In this document: one piece after another, positions 32,870 to 42,197 of the stretch
Layout: every line of letters begins with the position of its first letter
How positions within the stretch are numbered: the stretch's first letter is position 1
DNA from: Bacteroidales bacterium
GTDB lineage: Bacteria > Bacteroidota > Bacteroidia > Bacteroidales > UBA932
DNA length: 64,000 nucleotides
NCBI GenBank assembly: GCA_017630215.1
Contig: JAGBVR010000014.1
Span: 62,001 to 126,000, forward strand
Direction: 5' to 3'
Notes under the pieces: model-generated
Databases searched by the model: none
Seen by the model: only the letters and a program-made list of their open reading frames with translations
Told to the model about the DNA's origin: nothing
Position numbers and translations under genes: made by a program

Positions 32870-35332
32870 GTGAAGCGCTTAGATAGATTCATAGTAAAGT
32901 CATTTGTTGGACCGTTCTTCGCGATCCTCTTTGTCGTCGTTTTCATCCTCGTGATGCAGTTCCTCTGGCTCTACATTGACGAACTCGTCGGCAAAGGCTT
33001 GAGTATGAAGGTCATACTGGAGTTTTTGGCCTGGGGAAGTGCGACAATGCTTCCATTGTCACTTCCTTTGGCCACTCTTCTGGCATCAATGATGACTCTT
33101 GGCTCACTCGGTGAAAACAACGAGCTGCTGGCCATCAAGGCAGCCGGAATTTCATTGCAGCGAGTTCTCATTCCTCTGGGAATATGCTGCGCAGTCATCA
33201 GTATCGGAGCTTTCTTCGTTTCAAACGACCTCATCCCTGTTGCATATAACAAGATCTACACTCTCAGGGACGATATCGGAAAGACAAAGGACGAAATCAA
33301 GATACCTACCGGCACATTCTACAACGGAATCGAAGGCTATATACTCCGCGTAAACGAACACAATGACAAGACCGGGATCATGAATGGAGTAATGGTGTAC
33401 AACCACACAAAAAACAAGGGAAACACCAGCCTCACCATCGCCGACTCTGCCATGATGAAGATGTCCAAGGACAAGACGTACCTGACCTTCATCCTTTATA
33501 ATGGAACAAATTACGAAGAAACCAATAACAAGAAATACAGGGACACCACACTCCAGCTTCAGAAGATCGACTTCCTGAAGCAGGAAATGGTCATACCGTT
33601 GAAAAACTATGCTTTCCAGAAATCAGATTCCAGCCGTTTCGACGACCAGGTAAAATCAATGAATCTGAAGCAGCTGCAGCACAGTCAGGATTCAATCGGA
33701 ACCCTGGACTCGACTGAAAAGGAAGAGAATCTGACCAATATCAGAAAGTCCAGGACGCTCAGGTACAATGCCCAGCTGGACACTTCCACCAGACACCTTC
33801 CGACCACCCCTTTCGTGCAGGCTGATGGCAACAGATGGGATTCCATCAAGGATGAATTAGCTGCATTGGAAAAAGCAAAGAAGAACGCAGAAGAGATCCA
33901 GACGTCTCTGGAATCATTCGGACGGTACAGATACTACCACAACTATACCCTCAGGCTTATCGATATCGAGATTCTGAAGAAATTCGCATTATCGATAGCC
34001 TGTCTCATCTTCTTCTTTATCGGAGCTCCACTGGGTGCGATTATACGTAAAGGAGGTCTGGGAGTATCAGCTATTATCTCCGTATTGTTCTTCGTTGCAT
34101 ACTGGGTCATTGACATCTCGGGAACCAAACTGGCGAAGGACGGCGCCGTGGGACCGTTTGCCGGAGTATTCTTCTCCAGCTATGTACTACTTCCTACAGG
34201 ACTTTTCCTGTCATGGAAGGCCATCAATGATTCAGCTATCTTCAGCACAGACACAATAAAGAACACATTCAAAAAAGTAAAGGCCAAGATAATGGGATTG
34301 TTCAAGAAGACGCGTATCGTATACATGGGTACGCCAGAATTCGCTGTGGCTCCGCTTGACGAGCTGATAAAGAACGGCTACAATGTAGTCGGAGTTGTAA
34401 CTGTTGCCGACAAGGCAAGCGGAAGAGGACTGAAGATCAATGAAAGCGCAGTCAAGAAGTATGCTGTAGAACATAATATCCCGGTTCTCCAGCCGGTATC
34501 CCTCAAGGATCCTGAATTCCTCGATGCCCTCAAGGCATGGAAACCGGATCTGTTTGCAGTGGTAGCCTTCAGAATGCTTCCAAAGGTGGTTTGGGAGATT
34601 CCTAAACTGGGAACATTCAACCTCCACGCAGCCCTCCTTCCTCAGTATCGCGGCGCAGCGCCTATCAACTGGGCCGTCATCAATGGCGAAAAGACTACAG
34701 GAGTTACTACCTTCATGATCGACGAAGGAATGGACACAGGTGGAATCATGTACAGATATGACTGCCGAATCGAGCCTGAAGATACCGCCGGAGATGTTCA
34801 TGACAAGCTTATGGAAATCGGCGCAAAACTGGTAGTCAATACTGTCGAAGCTATCATTGACCGCAATGTAGAACTGCGCGTCCAGAAGAGCTTCATCCAG
34901 GGATCGGAGATTCTCCACCCTGCTCCTAAGCTCACACGCGAACTCTGCCACATCGACTGGGACGGCAAGACAAAGAACATACATAACCTTATCAGAGGTC
35001 TCAGTCCATATCCTGCCGCATTCACAGAGCTGGTCAAGGATGAAAAAGTCCTCCAGCTCAAGATATACAAATCCGTGAAGGTTACTGGAGAAGAATATAA
35101 GGAGATGCTTGAGCAGAACGCCCTCGAAGCCACTGATCCGGGAACGGTGCTTTCAGACGGCAAGAATTATCTGGCATTCAGCACGGCAGACGGTGCGATA
35201 TCTGTGACAGAAATCCAGCTGGCAGGTAAGAAGAAAATGGCTGTCAAGGACTTCCTGATCGGTTTCAGAGAGCCGCACACCTATACTACTACGAAGGGTA
35301 CTTCATCCAAAATAACTGGACAATATGCATAA
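32870..35332 (+). CDS. lptG-fmt: LptF/LptG permease fused to methionyl-tRNA formyltransferase
   Basis: One uninterrupted 820-codon frame with a GTG start. Residues 1-~460 are a YjgP/YjgQ (LptF/LptG) permease: N-terminal TM helices (FFAILFVVVFILVMQFLWLYIDE), a periplasmic domain, and a second TM set (GGLGVSAIISVLFFVAYWVID). Residues ~478-820 are Fmt: IVYMGTPEFAV, FNLHAALLPQYRGAAPINW (catalytic Asn-His), DEGMDTGG (catalytic Asp) and APKLTRELCHIDW. The linker (~460-480) contains an in-frame ATG at 34292 (residue 475), from which a separate 346-residue Fmt could be made. Such genes are normally separate. Confidence 0.92.
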   Translation: MKRLDRFIVKSFVGPFFAILFVVVFILVMQFLWLYIDELVGKGLSMKVILEFLAWGSATMLPLSLPLATLLASMMTLGSLGENNELLAIKAAGISLQRVLIPLGICCAVISIGAFFVSNDLIPVAYNKIYTLRDDIGKTKDEIKIPTGTFYNGIEGYILRVNEHNDKTGIMNGVMVYNHTKNKGNTSLTIADSAMMKMSKDKTYLTFILYNGTNYEETNNKKYRDTTLQLQKIDFLKQEMVIPLKNYAFQKSDSSRFDDQVKSMNLKQLQHSQDSIGTLDSTEKEENLTNIRKSRTLRYNAQLDTSTRHLPTTPFVQADGNRWDSIKDELAALEKAKKNAEEIQTSLESFGRYRYYHNYTLRLIDIEILKKFALSIACLIFFFIGAPLGAIIRKGGLGVSAIISVLFFVAYWVIDISGTKLAKDGAVGPFAGVFFSSYVLLPTGLFLSWKAINDSAIFSTDTIKNTFKKVKAKIMGLFKKTRIVYMGTPEFAVAPLDELIKNGYNVVGVVTVADKASGRGLKINESAVKKYAVEHNIPVLQPVSLKDPEFLDALKAWKPDLFAVVAFRMLPKVVWEIPKLGTFNLHAALLPQYRGAAPINWAVINGEKTTGVTTFMIDEGMDTGGIMYRYDCRIEPEDTAGDVHDKLMEIGAKLVVNTVEAIIDRNVELRVQKSFIQGSEILHPAPKLTRELCHIDWDGKTKNIHNLIRGLSPYPAAFTELVKDEKVLQLKIYKSVKVTGEEYKEMLEQNALEATDPGTVLSDGKNYLAFSTADGAISVTEIQLAGKKKMAVKDFLIGFREPHTYTTTKGTSSKITGQYA

Positions 35333-35984
35333 CAGCGTTGTCATAATAGGCGACGGAAAATTCCCGAAGACAGAATATCCGCGCTATCTGATCCGTTCGG
35401 CAGATTTCATAATCTGCTGCGACGGAGCATTACTGAAGTTTCTTCGTAATTCTGAATCCATCTTCGGAGAAAGACGATTGCCGGACCTCGTGATCGGAGA
35501 CATGGATACATTGTCTGCATCAATGCAGAGAAAGTATGCAGACATGATAATAAAAGAGAACGAGCAAGACCACAATGACCAGACAAAGGCAGTGCGCTGG
35601 GCTTTGAATAACCTTAAAGGAATCGAGCAGATCCACATACTTGGAGGAACAGGAGGAAGAACCGACCATACAATCGGAAATACTTCACTGCTCATGGAAT
35701 ACACCAGAATGTTTGACCTGAATGACATCTCGATCGAGATGGTAACTGACGAAGGGACGATATTCCCGATCAATGATACCACCGAATTCGAGTGCGGACC
35801 GGGAAGGTCAATATCAATCTTCAGTCCCGATAACACTCTGAAAATCAAATCAGAAGGCTTGATGTATCAGACTGAAGATGTGGTTTTCGATAATTGGTGG
35901 AAAGCGACACTCAACAAAACAGTCCAGGACAAAGTGAGACTTGAATTAAGTCACCGGTCCATTGCACTCATAATTTTGGACTAA
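35325..35984 (+). CDS. thiN: Thiamine pyrophosphokinase
   Basis: A 219-residue enzyme making thiamine diphosphate from thiamine and ATP. Seen: CCDGALLKF, VIGDMDTLS (metal-binding Asp residues), DHNDQTKAVRWA and HILGGTGGRTDHTIGN. It overlaps the end of the fusion gene by 8 bases and so is co-transcribed and probably coupled. I see no THI-box riboswitch; the gene is inside an operon. Confidence 0.94.
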   Translation: MHNSVVIIGDGKFPKTEYPRYLIRSADFIICCDGALLKFLRNSESIFGERRLPDLVIGDMDTLSASMQRKYADMIIKENEQDHNDQTKAVRWALNNLKGIEQIHILGGTGGRTDHTIGNTSLLMEYTRMFDLNDISIEMVTDEGTIFPINDTTEFECGPGRSISIFSPDNTLKIKSEGLMYQTEDVVFDNWWKATLNKTVQDKVRLELSHRSIALIILD

Positions 35985-36032
35985 CCACCGATATAAAGAT
36001 TGGATTTATTAGGAAATCAACAATTTTAGTTA

Positions 36033-36040
36033 TATTTTTG
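36033..36040 (+). promoter_or_regulatory. Putative -7 box for ilvA-ilvE
   Basis: TATTTTTG fits TAnnTTTG 36 bases upstream of the ilvA ATG; the upstream -33 part is not evident. Confidence 0.35.
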
Positions 36041-36076
36041 GCAAAGAAATCAACATCTGATTTTAATCTTTAAGAT

Positions 36077-37336
36077 ATGAGCGACACAAAGTACTTTCCT
36101 ACCGTGGAAGCTATCGACAAAGCTTCACAGGTACTTGACGAAATCCTCGAACCGACACCATTCCAGAGGAACGCCAACCTTTCCGACATTTACGAAGCGG
36201 AGATCTACCTCAAGAGAGAGGATCTTCAGATGGTAAGGTCATATAAGATCAGAGGTGCATACAACAAGATACGGACAATCGATCCCGAACTTGTAACAAA
36301 CGGCATCGTATGCGCCAGTGCCGGAAATCATGCACAGGGAGTGGCATTCTCCTGCAGCAAGCTCAAGATCATGGGGTCTATCTTCATGCCTGTAACGACA
36401 CCTCGGCAGAAAATCGAGCAGGTAAGAATGTTCGGTAAGGAATTCATAGAAATCATTCTTACCGGAGACACATTCGATGCAGCCAATTCAGCAGCTATCA
36501 AGTATGCAGAAGAAAACAACAAGACCTTCATACCTCCATTTGACGATCCTAAGGTTATGGAAGGTCAGGGAACAATCGGCCGCGAGATTCTCCACCAGTG
36601 CAAAGAGCCGCTCGACTATATCTTTGTTCCAATCGGAGGTGGCGGACTTGCATCAGGACTTGGAGCATATATCGATCAGATGTCACCTGAAACTAAGATT
36701 ATAGGTGTAGAACCGGGCGGCGCCCCTTGTATGAAGGCCGCTATCGAGAACGGAGGTCCGATCAAGCTCGAACATATCGACAAGTTCGTGGACGGAGCTG
36801 CCGTACAGCTTGCCGGAACACATACCTACGAAGTATGTCGTCAGGTACTCGATGATATTATCGTGGTACCGGAAGGAGCTGTCTGCACCACTATTATCCA
36901 TATGTATAATAAGAGTGCAATTGTCGTAGAACCAGCTGGAGCTCTGGCTGTTGCAGCACTCAAATTCTACAAAGAGAAAATCAAGGGAAAGAGAGTTGCC
37001 TGTGTAGTCAGCGGAAGCAACAACGACATCACCCGCATGGAGGAAATCCGTGAAAAATCACTCCTGTACGAGGGCCTTAAGCATTATTTCATTGTGAATT
37101 TCCCTCAGAAGTCCGGTGCAGTCCTTTCTTTCATCCGCGATGTGATCGGCCCTACTGACGACCTCGTTCACATCCAGTATATCCGCAAGACCAACAAGAA
37201 CTTCGGTCCGGCGCTTATAGGAATCGAACTCGCGTCGAAAGAAGATTTCGGACCTTTCATGCAGAGACTGAAGGCTCATGGAATCTCATATGAATACATC
37301 AACGAAAACAATCAACTTTTTGAAATATTAATCTGA
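36077..37336 (+). CDS. ilvA: Threonine ammonia-lyase
   Basis: A 419-residue PLP enzyme converting threonine to 2-oxobutanoate, the first step to isoleucine. Seen: QMVRSYKIRGAYNKI with the PLP lysine, CASAGNHAQGVAFSC, IGGGGLASGLG (phosphate loop) and a C-terminal ACT-like regulatory domain (VNFPQKSGAVLSFIRDV). A single ACT-like domain suggests the short form. It is 7 bases from ilvE, another enzyme of the same pathway. Confidence 0.95.
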   Translation: MSDTKYFPTVEAIDKASQVLDEILEPTPFQRNANLSDIYEAEIYLKREDLQMVRSYKIRGAYNKIRTIDPELVTNGIVCASAGNHAQGVAFSCSKLKIMGSIFMPVTTPRQKIEQVRMFGKEFIEIILTGDTFDAANSAAIKYAEENNKTFIPPFDDPKVMEGQGTIGREILHQCKEPLDYIFVPIGGGGLASGLGAYIDQMSPETKIIGVEPGGAPCMKAAIENGGPIKLEHIDKFVDGAAVQLAGTHTYEVCRQVLDDIIVVPEGAVCTTIIHMYNKSAIVVEPAGALAVAALKFYKEKIKGKRVACVVSGSNNDITRMEEIREKSLLYEGLKHYFIVNFPQKSGAVLSFIRDVIGPTDDLVHIQYIRKTNKNFGPALIGIELASKEDFGPFMQRLKAHGISYEYINENNQLFEILI

Positions 37337-37343
37337 TAATACT

Positions 37344-38378
37344 ATGGCAAATATCGACTGGAGCAAGCTCACATTCTCCTACACTAAGACAAACACAATT
37401 CTCAGAAGCACCTTCAAGGACGGTGCCTGGACTCCTGTAGAGAGTCTTACAGACGACTACATCAGCCTCAGCACATACGCTGGAGCACTTCACTATGCTA
37501 TCGAGTGCTTTGAAGGACTTAAGGCCTTCCGTGGAAAAGATGGCCAGATCCGTCTCTTCAGACCGGAAGAGAATGCAAAGCGTCTTCAGAGATCAGCCAA
37601 GTACCTTGGTATCGAAGCTCCTTCGACAGAGATGTTCGTAGAAATGTGCAAGCAGATTGTCAAGGAGAACATTGACTTCCTCCCTCCATACGAGGCTACA
37701 GGAGCATCATTGTACCTCCGCCCTACTCTGATCGGAAGCAACCCTCAGCTGGGAGTACAGTCTTCGAAGGAGAGCACATTCCTCATCCTCTGCTCACCTG
37801 TCGGAGCATATGTAGGTGGCGCGCTTGACGCAGTGGATGTTGTCATCGCAAGAAACTATGACAGAGCAGCACCTAACGGTTCTGGAGCTTTCAAGGTAGG
37901 TGGTAACTATGCTTGTTCGCTCTACTCACTCAATGTAGCACACGAACTCGGCTATAAGGCAGTTCTTTACCTTGATCCTGCGACCAAGAAGTTTATCGAC
38001 GAGTTCAACTCATCAAACTTCTTCGCTATCAAGGGCAATTCATACATTACACCTAAGTCTGACTCAATCCTTCCTTCTATCACAAACATGTCTCTCGAGA
38101 CTGTTGCAGCTCACTTGGGAATGGAAGTGGAGAGAAGACCGGTTCCAGTGGAAGAGCTCAGCACATTCGAAGAAGTCGGAGAATGCGGTACAGCTGTGGT
38201 GATCACTCCTGTCCACAAGCTCGTTGACAAGCCATTCCTTGAGTCTGAAGAAGAGACTGTGTACACATACGGCGACGGCCAGTGCGGTCCTAAATCCCTC
38301 AAGTTGTACAACTATATCAGAGGTATCCAGAGAGGCGAAATCGAAGATGTGTTCGGATGGAATGTATTCGTTGACTAA
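37344..38378 (+). CDS. ilvE: Branched-chain amino acid aminotransferase
   Basis: A 344-residue class IV aminotransferase catalysing the last step of Ile, Leu and Val synthesis. Seen: HYAIECFEGLKAFRGKDGQIRLFRP, SGAFKVGGNYACS (PLP lysine), and ECGTAVVITPVHKL. Length and motifs fit the eukaryote-like BCAT branch common in Bacteroidetes. A strong terminator follows the stop. Confidence 0.96.
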   Translation: MANIDWSKLTFSYTKTNTILRSTFKDGAWTPVESLTDDYISLSTYAGALHYAIECFEGLKAFRGKDGQIRLFRPEENAKRLQRSAKYLGIEAPSTEMFVEMCKQIVKENIDFLPPYEATGASLYLRPTLIGSNPQLGVQSSKESTFLILCSPVGAYVGGALDAVDVVIARNYDRAAPNGSGAFKVGGNYACSLYSLNVAHELGYKAVLYLDPATKKFIDEFNSSNFFAIKGNSYITPKSDSILPSITNMSLETVAAHLGMEVERRPVPVEELSTFEEVGECGTAVVITPVHKLVDKPFLESEEETVYTYGDGQCGPKSLKLYNYIRGIQRGEIEDVFGWNVFVD

Positions 38379-38397
38379 TCTTCATTCACGATAAAGA

Positions 38398-38438
38398 AAC
38401 AGCGTTTAACTTCTTAGGGTTAAACGCTGTTCTTTTTT
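38398..38438 (+). terminator. Intrinsic terminator, ilvE / LptF-type gene (both strands)
   Basis: AACAGCGTTTAAC and GTTAAACGCTGTT pair perfectly around an 8-base loop, followed by CTTTTTT; A-rich sequence on the left lets it also act on the convergent minus-strand gene. Confidence 0.85.
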
Positions 38439-39534
38439 ACTTAGGTGCTATCCTGTAAAGGAAACCTGAAATAACGGCGAAAACTATGTTAGGAAGCCAC
38501 AGTGCCACAGCAGGAGGAAGGGTATCCGTATGGACGAACATCTCACTGAATTTGAGGAAAAGGATATAAGTAAATGCAAGCGCAATACCGATACCGATGT
38601 TCCAACCGATTCCTCCGCGGCGTTTCTTTGAGGAAAGTGCCACACCCATTATCGTAAGGATGAATGCCGAGAAAGGAATCGCCAAGCGAGTATTCTTCTC
38701 GATCAGGGCCATCTTGACATTGGCATCTCCCCTCATCTTCTGAACGCGGATCATTTCATTGAGCTCGTAATAGTCCATTGTCTGGACGGTCTTTTCATTG
38801 AAATAAAAGTCCTTGACACTCAGAGGGATGATCGTATCCATCTGACGGCCGCTTCGGATCTTGTCAGTAAGATCGGAATTGTATTCGCGAATGAAATATT
38901 TCTTCAATCTCCAGCTCTGCTTTGTAGTGTCATAGACTGCTGTCTCGGCTGAAATTTTCGATACAAGTTTATTGTCCTCGATCTTTTCGAGAGTGAATCT
39001 ATAAGCTGTATTGTTCCATGAACTGAAGGACTCAGCATATACAAACTCACCAGGCGCTATCTGATAATGCACATTCCTTCCTACACTCTTGGTCTTGTCC
39101 TTGAAATATTGAGTTTCGAAGGCAACTCGGGTCTTGTTAGCGTCCGGAATGACAAAGAGATTGAGACATAGGGAGAAAGCGGCAATCAGAGCCGCTGAAA
39201 CCATATACGGAATCATCATCCTGTGAAAACTGATTCCACATGATAGAATGGCGATGATTTCCGAGTCAGCAGCCATCTTCGAGGTGAAGAAGATCACCGT
39301 TATGAACACGAACAGAGGGCTGAACATATTCATAAAGTAGGGAACGAAATTCACATAATAGTCAAAGATGATGGCTTTAAGTGGGGCTTCCTTAGCCACA
39401 AAGTCATCAATTCTTTCACTGATATCGAAGATGATCACAATACCGATAATGAGAAGCAGCGCGATGAAGAACGTGCTGATGAACTTTCTCATTATGTAAA
39501 GGTCAATCTTCCTTGGTCTGAGGTCAAACTCCAT
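38437..39534 (-). CDS. LptF/LptG-family permease
   Basis: A 365-residue YjgP/YjgQ permease subunit of the LPS export complex. Start MEFDLRPRKIDLYIMRKF, TM helices at both ends, an internal periplasmic beta domain, and KRRGGIGWNIGIGIALAFTY before the last helices. It is the second such permease in the window and has no fused enzyme, so it is the natural partner of the permease half of the fusion at 32870. It lies 5 bases downstream of tgt. Confidence 0.9.
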   Translation of the reverse strand: MEFDLRPRKIDLYIMRKFISTFFIALLLIIGIVIIFDISERIDDFVAKEAPLKAIIFDYYVNFVPYFMNMFSPLFVFITVIFFTSKMAADSEIIAILSCGISFHRMMIPYMVSAALIAAFSLCLNLFVIPDANKTRVAFETQYFKDKTKSVGRNVHYQIAPGEFVYAESFSSWNNTAYRFTLEKIEDNKLVSKISAETAVYDTTKQSWRLKKYFIREYNSDLTDKIRSGRQMDTIIPLSVKDFYFNEKTVQTMDYYELNEMIRVQKMRGDANVKMALIEKNTRLAIPFSAFILTIMGVALSSKKRRGGIGWNIGIGIALAFTYILFLKFSEMFVHTDTLPPAVALWLPNIVFAVISGFLYRIAPK

Positions 39535-39539
39535 TTTAC

Positions 39540-40670
39540 TTAAAGTCTTGTAGTTATCCTTCGCACAGTCTCATCCTTCCAGGCTTTGAAGTCGCCGGCC
39601 TTGATATGTTTACGGGCCTCACGAACAAGGTCAAGATAGAATGCAAGATTGTGCTCGCTGGCGATCTGTCCCGCGAAGATCTCTCCTGAAACAAAGAGAT
39701 GACGGACATATGCCTTTGTATATGTGTGGTCTACGAATGAAGTACCCTTCGGATCGAGAGGTGAAAAATCGTCCGCCCATTTCTTGTTCTTCATATTCAT
39801 GATACCGTCCCATGTGAAGAGCATTCCGTTTCGACCGTTTCTGGTAGGCATCACGCAGTCGAACATATCTACACCTCTGGCGATACCTTCAAGGAGATTG
39901 GCCGGCGTGCCGACGCCCATGAGATAGCGAGGCTTGTCCTCCGGCATTATCGGGCATACGACCTCCAGCATCTCATACATCTTCTCCGTAGGCTCTCCCA
40001 CAGCAAGTCCACCGATAGCATATCCCTCACGGTCAAGTGCTGCAGCGTGTTCAACGGCCTCGCGACGAAGGTCAGGATAGACGCATCCCTGGATAATCGG
40101 GAACAGAGCCTGCGAATAGCCATACAGAGGTTCAGTCTCATCAAAATGCTTCACGCATCTCTCAAGCCACCTCTGAGTCAGCTGCAAGGACTTTTTAGCA
40201 TATTTGTAATCAGCATCTCCCGGACAGCACTCATCAAGGGCCATGACGATGTCGGCACCTATGATGCGCTGGGTGTCCATATTGTTCTCAGGAGTGAAGA
40301 TATGCTTGGAGCCGTCGATATGGGAGCGGAATATGCATCCATCCTCGGTCAGTTTACGGATCGGGCTGAGGGAAAACACCTGAAATCCGCCGCTGTCTGT
40401 AAGGATTGGCCTGTCCCATGACTCGAATTTATGAAGTCCGCCGGCAGCCTTGAGTACTTCAAGACCCGGACGAAGATAAAGGTGATATGTGTTTCCGAGA
40501 ATTATCTCAGCCTTGATATCCTCCTTGAGATCTCTGTGATATATACCCTTGACCGAGCCTACCGTTCCCACCGGCATGAATATCGGGGTCTCTATCTGGC
40601 CATGATCAGTCGTGATTATACCGCAACGGGCCGCCGACTGAGGGTCATTATGTGTCTTTACAAATTTCAT
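39540..40670 (-). CDS. tgt: tRNA-guanine transglycosylase
   Basis: A 376-residue enzyme that exchanges G34 for a queuosine precursor in tRNAs. Seen: DSGGFQVFSLSP (substrate Asp), GGLAVGEP, and DMFDCVMPTRNGRNGMLFT (nucleophilic Asp). The zinc site is unusual: where CxCxxC is expected after FSPLDP, the sequence is KGTSFVDHTYTKAY with no Cys, although the later His (EHNLAFYL) is kept. The Met at 40670 (MKFVKTHNDPQ) is preferred to 40700. Confidence 0.95.
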   Translation of the reverse strand: MKFVKTHNDPQSAARCGIITTDHGQIETPIFMPVGTVGSVKGIYHRDLKEDIKAEIILGNTYHLYLRPGLEVLKAAGGLHKFESWDRPILTDSGGFQVFSLSPIRKLTEDGCIFRSHIDGSKHIFTPENNMDTQRIIGADIVMALDECCPGDADYKYAKKSLQLTQRWLERCVKHFDETEPLYGYSQALFPIIQGCVYPDLRREAVEHAAALDREGYAIGGLAVGEPTEKMYEMLEVVCPIMPEDKPRYLMGVGTPANLLEGIARGVDMFDCVMPTRNGRNGMLFTWDGIMNMKNKKWADDFSPLDPKGTSFVDHTYTKAYVRHLFVSGEIFAGQIASEHNLAFYLDLVREARKHIKAGDFKAWKDETVRRITTRL

Positions 40671-40688
40671 CCAAATCAATTTAACCGT

Positions 40689-40696
40689 CAAAGATA
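40689..40696 (-). promoter_or_regulatory. -7 box for tgt
   Basis: TATCTTTG on the minus strand, 19 bases upstream of the tgt ATG. It stands back to back with the plus-strand box at 40719-40726. Confidence 0.5.
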
Positions 40697-40718
40697 ACAA
40701 CTTTTAGTCAAAATCACT

Positions 40719-40726
40719 TATCTTTG
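40719..40726 (+). promoter_or_regulatory. -7 box for the nucleoside transporter
   Basis: TATCTTTG on the plus strand, about 90 bases upstream of the ATG at 40816. The divergent pair of boxes is only 22 bases apart. Confidence 0.5.
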
Positions 40727-40749
40727 CTACAGATACTTGCCTTCTTGAG

Positions 40750-40776
40750 CTTTACTCGCCTTCCGGAGCGAAGCGA
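40750..40776. repeat. Probable degenerate copy of the dispersed repeat
   Basis: On the minus strand, GATCTTTCGCTTCGCTCCGG resembles the CTTCGCTCGGAATGACA-type member at rnfG. It lies in the 5' leader of the transporter gene. Confidence 0.4.
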
Positions 40777-40815
40777 AAGATCTGCAAAAGGAACAACAAA
40801 ACACATAATAATATC

Positions 40816-42099
40816 ATGAACAAATCCATCAAGCTAAGACTCATTGCAATGAACATCCTGCAATGGGCTGTATGGGGGTCATACCTCACATCAATGGGAA
40901 GCTACCTTGCCTCGGTAGGACTAGCTACGAGAATCGGAATCTTCTACTCAATGCAAGGAATCGTTTCGATATTTATGCCGACCCTTATGGGTATCGTTGC
41001 AGATAAGTTCATACCAGCTCAGAGACTTCTCGGCCTCTGTCATGGAATCGCAGGTGCAGCAATGCTCGGTGCCGGATTCTACGGTATGACTGGAGGAAGC
41101 GAAATTTCATTCGGAATCCTATTCGGCCTCTATGCTCTCAGCGTAGCCTTCTACATGCCGACAATCGCCCTATCCAACTCTGTGGCGTTCAATATTCTGG
41201 AGAAGAACGGATATGATACCGTGAAGGACTTTCCACCTATCCGAGTATTCGGAACCATAGGCTTCATCTGCGCTATGCTTTTCGTCAATTTCATGACAAA
41301 CGGCGACGGCATCCAGTATCAGCACTCATACAACCAGTTCCTCGTTTCAGGAATCATCGGTCTGGCAATGCTCGTTTACTGCTTTACACTTCCGAGCTGT
41401 CCATGCAATACAGGTTCAGATCAGAATCAGACTCTCGCAGAGCGTTTCGGGCTCAACGCCTTCTCACTTTTCAAGGACAGACAGATGGCTATCTTCTTCA
41501 TCTTCTCGATGCTCCTTGGCGTGGCACTTCAGATCACCAACGGTTTCGCTAATCCATTCATATCACACTTCCAGGAAGTTCCTGAATTTGCAAATACATG
41601 GGGAGCGCGCAACGCCAATGCCCTCATCTCGATTTCTCAGGTTTCCGAGACGCTCGGAATCCTCCTTATCCCTATAGCAATGAGACTCTTTGGCATCAAG
41701 AAGGTAATGCTCATTGCCATGGCTGCGTGGGTTCTCCGTTTCGGACTCTTCGGTGCAGGAAACCCTGGTGCAGGAGTTTGGATGCTCATCCTTTCGATGA
41801 TCGTCTATGGAGTGGCATTCGATTTCTTCAACATTTCAGGTTCACTCTATGTCAACATGAGGACTACCTCAAAGATCCAGAACAGCGCACAGGGCCTCTT
41901 CATGCTTATGACCAACGGTATCGGAGCGACAATCGGTACTCTCAGTGCACAAGCAGTAGTAAACCATTTCGTTTACAATGCAGCTGAGCCGAACTGGAGT
42001 GCAGCATGGTATGCATTCGCAATCTACGCCTTAGTAGTGGCCTTCCTTTTCATGATCCTTTTCAAGGAACCGAAAGACTCTAGCATCAAGGTAGCATAG
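40816..42099 (+). CDS. Nucleoside:H+ symporter-type MFS transporter
   Basis: A 427-residue protein with about 12 TM helices, of the NHS/NupG-like MFS family. Seen: RLIAMNILQWAVWGSYLTSMGSYL at the N-terminus, PTLMGIVADKFIPAQRLLG, DFPPIRVFGTIGFICAM and a C-terminal NGIGATIGTLSAQAVVNHF. Nucleoside import with protons is the known family function; the substrate here is not proven. Confidence 0.88.
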   Translation: MNKSIKLRLIAMNILQWAVWGSYLTSMGSYLASVGLATRIGIFYSMQGIVSIFMPTLMGIVADKFIPAQRLLGLCHGIAGAAMLGAGFYGMTGGSEISFGILFGLYALSVAFYMPTIALSNSVAFNILEKNGYDTVKDFPPIRVFGTIGFICAMLFVNFMTNGDGIQYQHSYNQFLVSGIIGLAMLVYCFTLPSCPCNTGSDQNQTLAERFGLNAFSLFKDRQMAIFFIFSMLLGVALQITNGFANPFISHFQEVPEFANTWGARNANALISISQVSETLGILLIPIAMRLFGIKKVMLIAMAAWVLRFGLFGAGNPGAGVWMLILSMIVYGVAFDFFNISGSLYVNMRTTSKIQNSAQGLFMLMTNGIGATIGTLSAQAVVNHFVYNAAEPNWSAAWYAFAIYALVVAFLFMILFKEPKDSSIKVA

Positions 42100-42124
42100 C
42101 AGTCCAACATCTAGCACATAAACA

Positions 42125-42180
42125 TAATGAAAGCGTGGCAGATCCGACCATTGGGGTGGGTATCTGCCACGCTTTCATTA
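42125..42180. terminator. 19-bp perfect hairpin between convergent genes
   Basis: The arms begin TAATGAAAGCGTGGCAG (42125-42143 in full) and end CTGCCACGCTTTCATTA (42162-42180) with an 18-base loop. It separates the transporter gene and the M3 peptidase gene and can work on both strands. Confidence 0.75.
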
Positions 42181-42197
42181 CGTTTCCGTGGATGATA

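Noticed and set aside
35985..36076. Riboswitch before ilvA or a TPP riboswitch for thiN
   Set aside because: The ilvA leader is only 92 bases with no recognisable aptamer, and thiN starts inside the preceding gene.
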